Positions 1 to 7,440 are shown, counted from the stretch's first letter. The stretch: DNA of 11,900 nucleotides from Armatimonadota bacterium (GCA_023392285.1 JAEVZK010000100.1:1-11900), one strand, 5' to 3'. Made by a program: numbers and translations. Notes: a model not told the origin generated them from the letters alone.

Positions 1-1214
1 GCGCAGGCCCTATCCCGATTCGCGGAGCGGATCTCATCATGAGAAAAGAAGAATTGCGAAGGACTAAAAAGTTCGTTGACGCGCTTCGCCTCATCAGTCA
101 TCAGGGCGTAGGTCGACGGATCGCCCATACAGATCGCCACCTGGTTGTCGGCAGAGATGGTTGCGTGCTCGAAGCTGACATCGAGCAGATCTCCCTCTTG
201 TGCGCGAGAGTGGTCGGCGAGCTTCAGGACGGCCTCCTGAGCACTTGAGCTGAAGCCCCTAGACTCCGGTGGCACGATGACGAAATCGTCACCCGGCTTC
301 ATGTCTGTCCCGTTCTTCTGCACCTTCACTGAGTCTGGACGACGCCGGATCAGGTTCACCATCCCAACTTCCTGTAGTTCCACGTCGTCCAGCCACATCT
401 TCCCTTGATTCCCCTCCCAAACTCCAAGGTAAATTCGGCATCGCCTTGCTTCGCGCGAGTTGAAAAGAACCGACACTTGGACCCAATCCTGGTTTGTACC
501 CACGTGAACCTCTTGGGTGGTCAAAGGTTTCATCTCAGGATCGAAAACGCGAATGGCGAAGTTCGAGGCGCGGTCGAAATCCGCCGTTTTTACCCAAGCC
601 GTGACTCGGTACTGCCGATGAGGAGTGACCGGCACCTCTTGCTGGATCCGGCAGTTCCCTACTCCGGGCATTCCTGCGATCGGGTTCTCGATACGCAGAG
701 ACTGATGCCCCGACTTGAAGACGCTCCGATCGATAAACGTGCTCACTCCGGGTGAGTCTTGAAAACCCATCGAGGCCAATTTCTCGCCGGTGGCCATTTC
801 CATGTCGCCGTTCTGAAAGGTCTCGCCCGGAGTCGCAACGATCTTAGCGACTCCCGACTGCACCCGATACCGCGCATGCAATACTGGCTCACCTTCCGCC
901 AAGTTCGGATCGTTCGCGAGCATGCCTTCCGCATAGCCGATCGGAAAGATGCATGGAATTAAATCCACTCCGTCACGTCTCAGCGCGTTCAAAACCCTTT
1001 TGGCATTCGTGAAATACCACGGCTGGACCGAACCGAGTCTCTGCAGCTTGGTATCCGCAATGACGATGCCGTTGTAGCCGAGCTTCTTCGCCCGTTCGCC
1101 GAGCGCGATCACACGTTCCGCTTCTTCGTTCACCTGTAAGTTTGTTTGGACGTAAATCCAGCGATACTTAAGCGGAGACCTCATCACGGAAGCAAGCACA
1201 AGAGAAAGAAGCAC
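1..1214 (-). CDS. Putative carbohydrate-active TIM-barrel protein with inserted carbohydrate-binding module (3' end outside window)
   Basis: An open frame of 404 codons runs from a GTG at 1214 off the left edge without a stop. An in-frame TAG at 1218-1220 makes this GTG the first usable start. Residues 2-10 are hydrophobic and could be a short signal sequence, but no basic n-region is visible. Residues 18-110 read like the start of a beta/alpha barrel (RWIYVQTNL, LGYNGIVIADTKL, VDLIPCIFPIGYAEGML). Residues about 132-282 resemble a CBM4/9-type carbohydrate-binding module, opening with NGDMEM and ending in GKMWLDDVEL. After that, barrel-like sequence resumes and includes FFFSHDEIR at about 388-396; adjacent Asp-Glu recalls the catalytic pair of GH20 hexosaminidases. 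I infer a polysaccharide-degrading or glycan-binding role. The family is unproven because the C-terminal part is missing. It is divergent from the M42 peptidase gene. Confidence 0.75.
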   Translation of the reverse strand, partial: MLLSLVLASVMRSPLKYRWIYVQTNLQVNEEAERVIALGERAKKLGYNGIVIADTKLQRLGSVQPWYFTNAKRVLNALRRDGVDLIPCIFPIGYAEGMLANDPNLAEGEPVLHARYRVQSGVAKIVATPGETFQNGDMEMATGEKLASMGFQDSPGVSTFIDRSVFKSGHQSLRIENPIAGMPGVGNCRIQQEVPVTPHRQYRVTAWVKTADFDRASNFAIRVFDPEMKPLTTQEVHVGTNQDWVQVSVLFNSREARRCRIYLGVWEGNQGKMWLDDVELQEVGMVNLIRRRPDSVKVQKNGTDMKPGDDFVIVPPESRGFSSSAQEAVLKLADHSRAQEGDLLDVSFEHATISADNQVAICMGDPSTYALMTDEAKRVNELFSPSQFFFSHDEIRSANRDRAC

Positions 1215-1270
1215 GACCTAAGGATAACCGGCAAACATGAGAGCTAGATCGAATAAGGTAAACAAGACGC
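1215..1270. promoter_or_regulatory. Divergent intergenic region
   Basis: These 56 bases separate the leftward carbohydrate-related gene from the rightward M42 operon, so promoters for both should lie here or in the flanking coding sequence. No good -35/-10 pair is visible on either strand. An AAGG at 1255-1258 lies 12 bases before the TTG start at 1271 and is a weak, rather distant ribosome binding site. Confidence 0.3.
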
Positions 1271-2317
1271 TTGGCTCGCTTCGAAATTTCAACCGAATAC
1301 TTGACGAAGACCCTCGTCGACCTGCTCAATACTCCTAGCCCAACCGGAGACACGGAGTATGCAATCAGCTTCGTTCAGCAGGAGCTGGAGTACATGGGCG
1401 TTCACACCCGAATCACCACCAAGGGTGCCCTGATCGCGGACCTCGAAGGCCTGCGGGCAAACGCTCCCCGAGCGATGACCGCACACGTGGACACCTTGGG
1501 GGCGATGGTACGGGCCATCAAACCCAGCGGACGCTTGAAGTTGGCTCCCATCGGCGGGCTCATGTGGCCCAGCGTCGAGAGTGAAGGAGTGACCGTCAGC
1601 ACCCGGAGCGGGCAGCGGGTTCGAGGATCGATCGTTCTTTCGAACGGAGCGGTCCACGTAAACAAGGAAGCAATTACCGCACCCAGGAATGCAGACACAC
1701 TTGAGGTTCGGCTTGATGAGCTCACCCACAGCGCAGAGGAAACTCGGCAGCTTGGCATCGAAGTAGGAGACTTTGTCTACATCGATCCGAAGGTCGAGCA
1801 GTCGAACAGCGGATTCATCCGATCACGTTTCCTCGACGACAAAGCTTGCGTAGCCTGTGCCCTCGCCGCAATCAAGGCCTTGCGCGACAGCAACGTGACT
1901 CCTGCGCAGAGGACAACATTGCTCATCTCCAACTTCGAGGAGGTCGGCCATGGCGGCGCGGACAGCCTGCCCGACGATATCTGCGAACTGGTTGTGCTCG
2001 ACATGGCATGTATCGGGGACGGGCTGCAGGGAGATGAATCGCACTGCTCCCTCTGCGTCAAGGATGCGGGTTCTCCTTATAGCAAGCGGCTATCAGACAA
2101 GATCAGGACGATCGCCGACCGCCGTGGAATTGATCTTAAAACGGACATTTATCCCTACTATTCAAGCGATGGAACCGTCTACTGGCGCTCGGGAGGGCGT
2201 GCCGAAGTGGCGTTGATTGGGCCCGGCGTTGACACCAGCCATGGTTACGAACGCACCCACGTCGACGCACTGAATGACACCGCTGCGCTGGTCGCCGAAT
2301 ATCTCGTGGAGGAGTGA
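1271..2317 (+). CDS. M42 family metallo-aminopeptidase (resembles the peptidase of NAGGN osmoprotectant clusters)
   Basis: This 348-residue protein is a cytoplasmic dinuclear-metal aminopeptidase of the M42 (TET/glutamyl aminopeptidase) family. The expected ligands are visible: His72 and Asp74 in AHVDTLGAM, Asp189 in FLDDKA, Glu223/Glu224 in NFEEVGHGG, Asp244 in VVLDMA and His324 in DTSHGYERTH. Length is normal for the family. Several stretches (NTPSPTG, HVDTLGAMV, SRFLDDKA, SHGYERTH) match my memory of the M42 subfamily found next to N-acetylglutaminylglutamine amide genes, but no such genes are in this window. Translation starts at a TTG, which gives the usual N-terminus just before the PSPTG motif; no ATG fits. 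It ends in tandem TGA-TAA stops, 13 bases before the lipoprotein gene, and heads a probable three-gene operon. The peptide substrate is unknown. Confidence 0.9.
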   Translation: MARFEISTEYLTKTLVDLLNTPSPTGDTEYAISFVQQELEYMGVHTRITTKGALIADLEGLRANAPRAMTAHVDTLGAMVRAIKPSGRLKLAPIGGLMWPSVESEGVTVSTRSGQRVRGSIVLSNGAVHVNKEAITAPRNADTLEVRLDELTHSAEETRQLGIEVGDFVYIDPKVEQSNSGFIRSRFLDDKACVACALAAIKALRDSNVTPAQRTTLLISNFEEVGHGGADSLPDDICELVVLDMACIGDGLQGDESHCSLCVKDAGSPYSKRLSDKIRTIADRRGIDLKTDIYPYYSSDGTVYWRSGGRAEVALIGPGVDTSHGYERTHVDALNDTAALVAEYLVEE

Positions 2318-2330
2318 TAAGCTGAGAACA

Positions 2331-2702
2331 ATGAGGCAAATACTTGGAAAGGGCATCGCGATGTGCGCGGTCTGCGTGGTTGGCTTTGCTGCGATCGCTT
2401 GCAACGATGTGGACGAGATACCTGGACCACGCCAAGCTGGCCCCAGCGCGCCGGGAGCAGTTCCTGGAAGAGGTGGCATGGTTGGCAAGGGCGTTGCCCC
2501 GATTGCACCGGGGTCCGGAGCCGGTGCCATGACTCCTATGTCGGGGACCGATTCGGTGACCGGTTCCGGCAGCGGAGTCGGCCAAGCGGCGAAAGATATG
2601 GCCAAGAGAAACGCGGCAAACGCAGGCAATCCCGCCGGGATGACTCCCGTCGAACCGGGCGACAATGGTGGCGATCAGGGCGACGACAACTCGACCGGCT
2701 AA
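2331..2702 (+). CDS. Small Gly/Pro-rich lipoprotein of unknown function
   Basis: This gene encodes 123 residues. A lipoprotein signal peptide is clear: basic residues at positions 2 and 7, a hydrophobic core, and a lipobox AIAC with Cys24 as the lipidation site, followed by Asn25. The mature part is low-complexity, rich in Gly, Pro, Ala and Asp, with no recognisable domain and an acidic tail (DNGGDQGDDN). It probably sits on the outer face of a membrane as a flexible or tethering protein; that is inference. The ATG at 2331 is preferred to an upstream in-frame ATG at 2274 inside the M42 gene, because only the shorter form begins with a signal peptide. A GGAGGAG at 2308-2314 is 16 bases away, too far for a normal ribosome site. 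The TAA is only 3 bases before the next start, suggesting coupled translation. Confidence 0.75.
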   Translation: MRQILGKGIAMCAVCVVGFAAIACNDVDEIPGPRQAGPSAPGAVPGRGGMVGKGVAPIAPGSGAGAMTPMSGTDSVTGSGSGVGQAAKDMAKRNAANAGNPAGMTPVEPGDNGGDQGDDNSTG

Positions 2703-2705
2703 TAC

Positions 2706-5111
2706 TTGAAGCAGTTATTTTCGCTGTTGCTGGTGCTCCTGTGCGGCCTTGGGGTGGCACAGGAGATACAGATCAAGATGATGTCGGGAGCCGCTTACGG
2801 TATCCCTCCAAAGGAGGCCACCGGCACAACTGCGGTGTTGCGCCGGGCCGTATTCGATGAATTTCACCGAAAAAATCCTGGCATTCGGATAGTCAACGCC
2901 GGAGGCCTCAACCTGAGTGGCGACCAAGCCGACAACATGTTCCTGATGGCGATGGCGGGTGCGACACCACCGGATGTGTTCTATGTCAATTTTCGCCAGT
3001 ACTACACGTTTCTCGATCAGGGATTTTGCCGCCCCCTTGACGATCTCGTAGAGAGCGATCCGCACTCGCTCGATCGCGCGAATCCAATCGTGATGGATGT
3101 CGTCAAAAGCTATGACGGACACATTTACGCGATTCCGTTTTTTCAAGTCGCACTCGCTCTTTACTACCGCAAAGATCATTTCGTGCAGGCGGGTCTCGAC
3201 CCCGCCAGGCCGCCTCGAAACTGGCAGGAGTTCTACGACTACGCGAAGAAGCTGACCCGTGACGGGCGAAGCGGGTTCGCGTTCTCCTCGCCACCCGGCT
3301 ATCTGTGGTCTAACCTTTTATATCAAGCGGGCGGCGAGAGCGTGGGCAAGGATGCATCTGGCCGCTGGCAAAGCAAAATCGCCACTCAGGCCGGAGTAGA
3401 CGCGATCCAATTCTTCCGAAAGTTGGTCGTAGACACTTGGCAGACCCCCGATGGAAAGCGGGCCGGACCCGCTGCCATCATCTCTCCAAAGTTCAGTGAT
3501 GATATCCGCATGGGCAACATCTCCATGTGGTACTCCTACACCAACGACGTTGTCCTCCAGGGCAATTCCGATATTCCCCCTAGCCTGATCGGAATCGCCG
3601 CCATGCCAGCGGGACCGGGCGGCTCCAAGAACGAGATCAATGCAGGCATGTGGGCAATCAATTCGCAGATCAAAGATCCGAAGAAAATCGAGGCCTGCTG
3701 GAAGTTTATTCGCTTCATGTCGGGCGATGAAGCGGCGCGAATCAATACCGAAAAGGCGATCGAGCTCGGACTTGGGTCTCTCGTCAACCCGCTCTATCTG
3801 AAACGTTTCGGTTACACCGACCTCCTTGGAGAAGTCGATCCTGAATACGTCAAGGCTAACGAGAGCCTGTTCCAAACCGGCCACCCCGAGCCCTATGGGA
3901 GAAATTGCCAGCAGGTCTATCAGGCGCTCGACAATGGTCTGGACGATGCTCGCCTCAATCCGAAAAAACCAGCCATGCAGATCCTGAAATCTGTCGAGCA
4001 GGAGATGAATCAGAAGCTGATCGGATACATCCCGACCGATCAGATGAAGCGCTACCGTGCCTGGGCGTTTGGAATTCTCTTCTGCGTCATTCTGATCTCA
4101 GGCGTCATCGTTGGACGGGCGCTCGTTACCGCCGCCAAAAAGGAAGATGAAGTGGTTGAGAGGCTCCCCGCTGGCATCAGTCGGGGAAAGATTTACCGGT
4201 TCGTCGGACTCTGCTTAACCCCGGCCGCGCTCAGCATCCTCGTCTGGTCCTACTATCCGCTTCTTCGGGGGTTGGTGATCGCCTTCCAAGATTACAAAGT
4301 GGTTCAGCCGAGTCGATGGGTCGGACTGGACAATTTCATTGGCGTGTTCTCCCAGCCCGTGATCTACACCGCAATTTGGAACAGCTTTGTCTATGTGTTC
4401 CTGACCATTTTGATCGGGTTCATCCTTCCGATTGTGCTTGCCCTCGCCCTGAATGAAATTCCGAGGGGCAAACTGTTTCTGAGGACGGTTTACTATCTTC
4501 CCGCAATGACGAGCTCGATTCTGATCGCGTTTCTCTGGAAGCAGTTTTACGACAAGACCGACAAGGGACTGCTTAATCACTTGCTTGCACCGGTGATCGA
4601 GCATATAGTCAATCCGGTCTGGCATGGCTGGTTTCATGGCGCAGAAGTGCCGCTGAACAATGATTGGCTGGGCAACCCCTCCCTTGCGATGTTCGCCGTG
4701 GTCATTCCCGGCATTTGGGCGGGTGCTGGACCCGGCTCCATCCTCTATCTGGCCGCGCTCAAGAACATCTCAGAGGATCGCTACGAAGCTGCCGATATCG
4801 ATGGAGCAACGTGGTGGCACAAAATCCGATACATCACCCTCCCCGGATTGCGTCCGCTGATGCTGATCAACCTGCTCGGAGTCTTCATCGCTGGATTTAA
4901 GGCAGCAGAAAACATTTTGGTGATGACCAGCGGCGGACCCCTGAACGCCACGCGAACGATCGGCCTTGAAGTTTGGCAGAGCGCCTTCATGTATCTCAAA
5001 TTTGGCTACGCCACTGCCGCCGCCTGGGTCATGGGGGCGATTCTGATCGGTTTCACGATCGTTCAGATTAGGAGCCTCACCAAGCTGACCTTCAGTAACG
5101 CAAAGACTTAG
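2706..5111 (+). CDS. Fusion of extracellular sugar-binding protein and MalF-type ABC permease (CUT1-like)
   Basis: A single 801-residue polypeptide joins two parts of a carbohydrate ABC importer. Residues 1-18 are a signal peptide (cleavage likely after GVA). Residues about 20-440 are a family 1 solute-binding protein, with typical stretches YAIPFFQVALALYYRKDHF and NWQEFYDYAKKLT. A membrane segment at 453-474 brings the chain into the cytoplasm. Residues about 497-798 form a six-helix MalF-like permease. Its ATPase-coupling EAA loop is intact at 694-713 (EAADIDGA, then ITLP). Start is a TTG, required for the signal peptide. It follows the lipoprotein stop by 3 bases. The partner permease (MalG-like) and ATPase (MalK-like) are absent. 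The next gene is nfo on the opposite strand, with overlapping stops. Substrate is probably an oligosaccharide or similar solute, but this is not determinable here. Confidence 0.93.
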   Translation: MKQLFSLLLVLLCGLGVAQEIQIKMMSGAAYGIPPKEATGTTAVLRRAVFDEFHRKNPGIRIVNAGGLNLSGDQADNMFLMAMAGATPPDVFYVNFRQYYTFLDQGFCRPLDDLVESDPHSLDRANPIVMDVVKSYDGHIYAIPFFQVALALYYRKDHFVQAGLDPARPPRNWQEFYDYAKKLTRDGRSGFAFSSPPGYLWSNLLYQAGGESVGKDASGRWQSKIATQAGVDAIQFFRKLVVDTWQTPDGKRAGPAAIISPKFSDDIRMGNISMWYSYTNDVVLQGNSDIPPSLIGIAAMPAGPGGSKNEINAGMWAINSQIKDPKKIEACWKFIRFMSGDEAARINTEKAIELGLGSLVNPLYLKRFGYTDLLGEVDPEYVKANESLFQTGHPEPYGRNCQQVYQALDNGLDDARLNPKKPAMQILKSVEQEMNQKLIGYIPTDQMKRYRAWAFGILFCVILISGVIVGRALVTAAKKEDEVVERLPAGISRGKIYRFVGLCLTPAALSILVWSYYPLLRGLVIAFQDYKVVQPSRWVGLDNFIGVFSQPVIYTAIWNSFVYVFLTILIGFILPIVLALALNEIPRGKLFLRTVYYLPAMTSSILIAFLWKQFYDKTDKGLLNHLLAPVIEHIVNPVWHGWFHGAEVPLNNDWLGNPSLAMFAVVIPGIWAGAGPGSILYLAALKNISEDRYEAADIDGATWWHKIRYITLPGLRPLMLINLLGVFIAGFKAAENILVMTSGGPLNATRTIGLEVWQSAFMYLKFGYATAAAWVMGAILIGFTIVQIRSLTKLTFSNAKT

Positions 5112-5944
5112 CCCACTTCAATCAGACTTCTCAGAACTTCGAGGTTCTGAGCGTGCTTTTCGGTTTCAGTCTCCAGAAGAATCGGCACCTTCGTAAAGCG
5201 TGCGTCATTCACCAGCCGCCGAAAAGGCTCCAAGCCAAGCGTCCCCTGGCCAATATCCGCGTGTCGGTCTACGTGACTGCCTAGACCTTTCACACTGTCG
5301 TTGCAATGAATCGCACCCAGCCGATCGATTCCAATGCAGTGATCGAAATGCTGCCAAACTAGGTCGTACCCTTCGTCCGTGCGAATATCGTAGCCCGCGA
5401 CGTAAACGTGACAGGTGTCTAGGCACACCCCTAGACGTCGCGGGCCCTTCAGCAACTCCAACACCGCCGCAAGCTGTTCAAAGGTGGCACCAAGAGCTGA
5501 TCCAGATCCAGCCGTGGTCTCCATCAACAGCGTCACCTCGTCGGAGGTCTCGTCCAAAATCCTCGCCGTCGCCTCCGCGATCACTTTGATTCCGTGCTCT
5601 TCCCCTTGGCCCTTATGCGCGCCCATGTGGCTGACCACTTTGCCGATGCCATACAGTGCGCAGCGGTGAATCTCCCCGGTAAGCGCGTTGCGGCTCTTCT
5701 CCCGAATTTCTTCCTCCGGCGCACAGAGGTTCACAAGGTAAGAATCGTGGCTGACCACATCGACTATGCCCGTTTCCTGCGTGGCTCGCTTGAAGTCTTC
5801 CACTTTCTCTGGCGTAACCGTCGAGGCTCGCCACATCTGTGGGCTGCTTGTGAACACCTGCACTGCATCAGCACCGATCGCTTTGCCGTCGCGTAAGGCA
5901 TTCCCCATCCCTTTCGATGTCCGCATGTGAGCGCCCAAGAGCAT
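5108..5944 (-). CDS. nfo: Endonuclease IV (AP endonuclease, deoxyribonuclease IV)
   Basis: This 278-residue protein is a class II AP endonuclease that cuts the backbone 5' of abasic sites in base excision repair. It is a TIM barrel with three Zn ions. All nine metal ligands of the family can be placed: His66 (SHDSYL), His106 (VSHMGAH), Glu142 (METTAGSG), Asp176 and His179 (CLDTCH), His213 (IHCND), Asp226 and His228 (VDRHADIG) and Glu258 (LLETE). Length is close to the 285 residues of E. coli Nfo. I start at the ATG at 5944 (MLLGAHM), the canonical N-terminus. Longer in-frame versions, reaching 6040, would translate the octamer repeat array and are rejected. Its TAA (5108-5110) overlaps the TAG of the transporter gene. 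Any promoter must lie in or next to the repeat array. Confidence 0.96.
   Translation of the reverse strand: MLLGAHMRTSKGMGNALRDGKAIGADAVQVFTSSPQMWRASTVTPEKVEDFKRATQETGIVDVVSHDSYLVNLCAPEEEIREKSRNALTGEIHRCALYGIGKVVSHMGAHKGQGEEHGIKVIAEATARILDETSDEVTLLMETTAGSGSALGATFEQLAAVLELLKGPRRLGVCLDTCHVYVAGYDIRTDEGYDLVWQHFDHCIGIDRLGAIHCNDSVKGLGSHVDRHADIGQGTLGLEPFRRLVNDARFTKVPILLETETEKHAQNLEVLRSLIEVG
5130..5151 (+). terminator. Hairpin just downstream of the transporter operon, possible terminator
   Basis: CTCAGAAC (5130-5137) and GTTCTGAG (5144-5151) form a perfect 8-bp stem with a 6-base loop, 18 bases after the transporter stop. TTTT follows five bases later (5157-5160). It lies inside the 3' coding end of nfo, because the convergent genes leave no intergenic space. 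The gap before the T-run makes it a weak intrinsic terminator candidate. Confidence 0.4.
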
Positions 5945-5961
5945 GTCTCTATTGTGGCGCG

Positions 5962-6067
5962 ACATCCCCACATCTCCACATCTCCACATCTCCACATCCC
6001 CACATCCACACATCTCCACATCATCTCCACATCCCCACATCCCCTCATCCCCTCATCCCCACATCCC
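5962..6067. repeat. Octanucleotide tandem repeat array between nfo and manB
   Basis: About 13 copies of an 8-bp unit with consensus ACATCYCC on the plus strand fill 106 of the 152 bases between the two divergent start codons. Units begin near 5962, 5970, 5978, 5986, 5994, 6002, 6010, 6018, 6029, 6037, 6045, 6053 and 6061; the one at 6018 is 3 bases longer. Two units begin TCAT instead of ACAT. From 5962 to 6067 the plus strand contains no G, so the nfo-sense strand contains no C. The array leaves only 17 bases on the nfo side and 29 on the manB side, so it must overlap any promoters. It lacks the long repeats and unique spacers of a CRISPR array. Confidence 0.9.
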
Positions 6068-6096
6068 GGCAGCCGACTCGGGTAAACATCAAGCCA

Positions 6097-7440
6097 ATGG
6101 GGCAATATCTCGCCTGTTTCAAAGCGTACGACGTGCGGGGGAAGGTCCCCTCCGAACTGAACCCGGAAATCGCCTATGCGATCGGACGAGCTTATGCCGA
6201 CCAGACCGGGGCAGACAAAGTCTGTATCGGCTACGACATTCGCTTAAGCGGTCCTGACCTTTACCACTCCCTCGCCCGAGGGCTAAACGACGCCGGTGTG
6301 GACGTGGTTCATCTGGGAATGATCGGTACGGAAATGGTGTACTTCGCCACCGCGTTCTACAATTACGATGGCGGCATCATGATCACCGCCAGCCACAATC
6401 CCGCCGACTACAACGGCATGAAGATGGTCAGGAAGGACTCCCGCCCGATCTCCAGTGACACCGGGCTCAACGAGATCGAGAAAATGGCCTCGGAGAAAAG
6501 TTGGAAGCGCTCTGGCAGCGGCTCGCGGGAGGACAAAGACTGCTACGCTGACTTCGTCGCGCACCTCGTGAAGCTCGTCGACCCAAGCTCGATAAAGCCG
6601 CTCAAGGTGCTCTGTGATCCTGGTAACGGAGCCGCAGGATTGGCGCTGGATCAACTTCTGCCGCGGTATTCGATGGAAACCCACATCAACCGTCACGAAC
6701 CCGACGGAACTTTTCCCAATGGCGTGCCGAACCCAATCCTAGAAGAGTCACGGGCACAAACTGAGCAGAAGCTAAAGGAAGGCAGCTACGACTTTGGAGT
6801 CGCTTGGGATGGTGACTACGACCGATGCTTCTTCTTCGACGGGGATGGCAACTTCATCGAGGGCTACTACATCGTCGGGCTGCTCGCCCAAGCGCTGCTT
6901 CACAATGATCCGGGCAAGACGATCATCTATGATCCTCGCCTCATCTGGAACACGCTCGACATCGTCGAGAAAATGGGCGGCAAAGCGGTGATGTGCAAGA
7001 GCGGTCACGCCTTCATCAAGGAAAAGATGCGTGCTGAAGACGCAATTTATGGCGGAGAGATGAGCGCCCACCACTACTTCAAAGCACACTGGTTCTGCGA
7101 CAGCGGCATGATTCCTCTCCTCCTCGTGGCACGGCTCGTGTCCGCAACTGGGCGATCTTTAGCCGATCTCGTCGGAGAGATGATCCGAAACTATCCCTGT
7201 TCTGGCGAGGTCAACTCAACCGTGTCAGATGTGTCGGCAGTTCTAGCCCGTGTCCAAGAACACTATGCCGACGGAGATATCACCCACGTCGACGGATTAA
7301 GCGTGGAATATCCAACCTGGCGCTTCAACTTGCGCGGTTCGAATACAGAGCCGGTGATCCGCCTGAACGTGGAAACAAGAGGCGACCACCAGTTAATGGA
7401 GGAGAAGACCGCCGAAGTGCAAGCCCTGGTAAACAGCTGA
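6097..7440 (+). CDS. manB: Phosphomannomutase/phosphoglucomutase
   Basis: This 447-residue cytoplasmic enzyme of the alpha-D-phosphohexomutase superfamily interconverts hexose 6-phosphate and 1-phosphate (mannose and/or glucose), feeding sugar-nucleotide and glycan synthesis. The four signatures are present in order: the phosphoserine loop TASHNP with Ser99, the Mg loop DGDYDR at 238-243, the sugar-recognition loop GEMSAHHYF at 320-328, and the phosphate-binding loop RGSNTEPVIR at 413-422. GEMSAHHYF with this length points to the bacterial PMM/PGM group rather than GlmM. The specific sugar cannot be settled from sequence, so the symbol is provisional. The ATG at 6097 gives the canonical N-terminus; in-frame upstream codons translate the repeat array into His/Pro-rich noise. 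No clear Shine-Dalgarno is visible. It is divergent from nfo. Confidence 0.94.
   Translation: MGQYLACFKAYDVRGKVPSELNPEIAYAIGRAYADQTGADKVCIGYDIRLSGPDLYHSLARGLNDAGVDVVHLGMIGTEMVYFATAFYNYDGGIMITASHNPADYNGMKMVRKDSRPISSDTGLNEIEKMASEKSWKRSGSGSREDKDCYADFVAHLVKLVDPSSIKPLKVLCDPGNGAAGLALDQLLPRYSMETHINRHEPDGTFPNGVPNPILEESRAQTEQKLKEGSYDFGVAWDGDYDRCFFFDGDGNFIEGYYIVGLLAQALLHNDPGKTIIYDPRLIWNTLDIVEKMGGKAVMCKSGHAFIKEKMRAEDAIYGGEMSAHHYFKAHWFCDSGMIPLLLVARLVSATGRSLADLVGEMIRNYPCSGEVNSTVSDVSAVLARVQEHYADGDITHVDGLSVEYPTWRFNLRGSNTEPVIRLNVETRGDHQLMEEKTAEVQALVNS

Noticed and set aside
39..962. Plus-strand ORFs of 67-116 codons near the left edge
   Set aside because: They overlap a continuous 404-codon minus-strand frame with clear domain-like sequence that runs off the window.
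4215..4637. A 140-codon minus-strand ORF inside the transporter gene
   Set aside because: It is antisense to the conserved permease helices and has no supporting features of its own.
5945..6040. Extended nfo start at 6040, giving a Cys/Gly/Asp-rich N-terminus
   Set aside because: The extension only translates the octamer repeat. The canonical Nfo N-terminus begins at the ATG at 5944.
5962..6067. CRISPR array
   Set aside because: The repeat is an uninterrupted 8-bp unit without 20-40 bp repeats or unique spacers, and no cas gene is present.
5917..6096. Extended manB start at 5917, giving a His/Pro/Ser-rich N-terminus
   Set aside because: It overlaps nfo and translates the repeat array. The family N-terminus fits the ATG at 6097.
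6283..7089. Minus-strand ORFs of 137 and 105 codons opposite manB
   Set aside because: They are reverse-strand shadows of the phosphohexomutase gene; no domain, start signal or separate promoter supports them.
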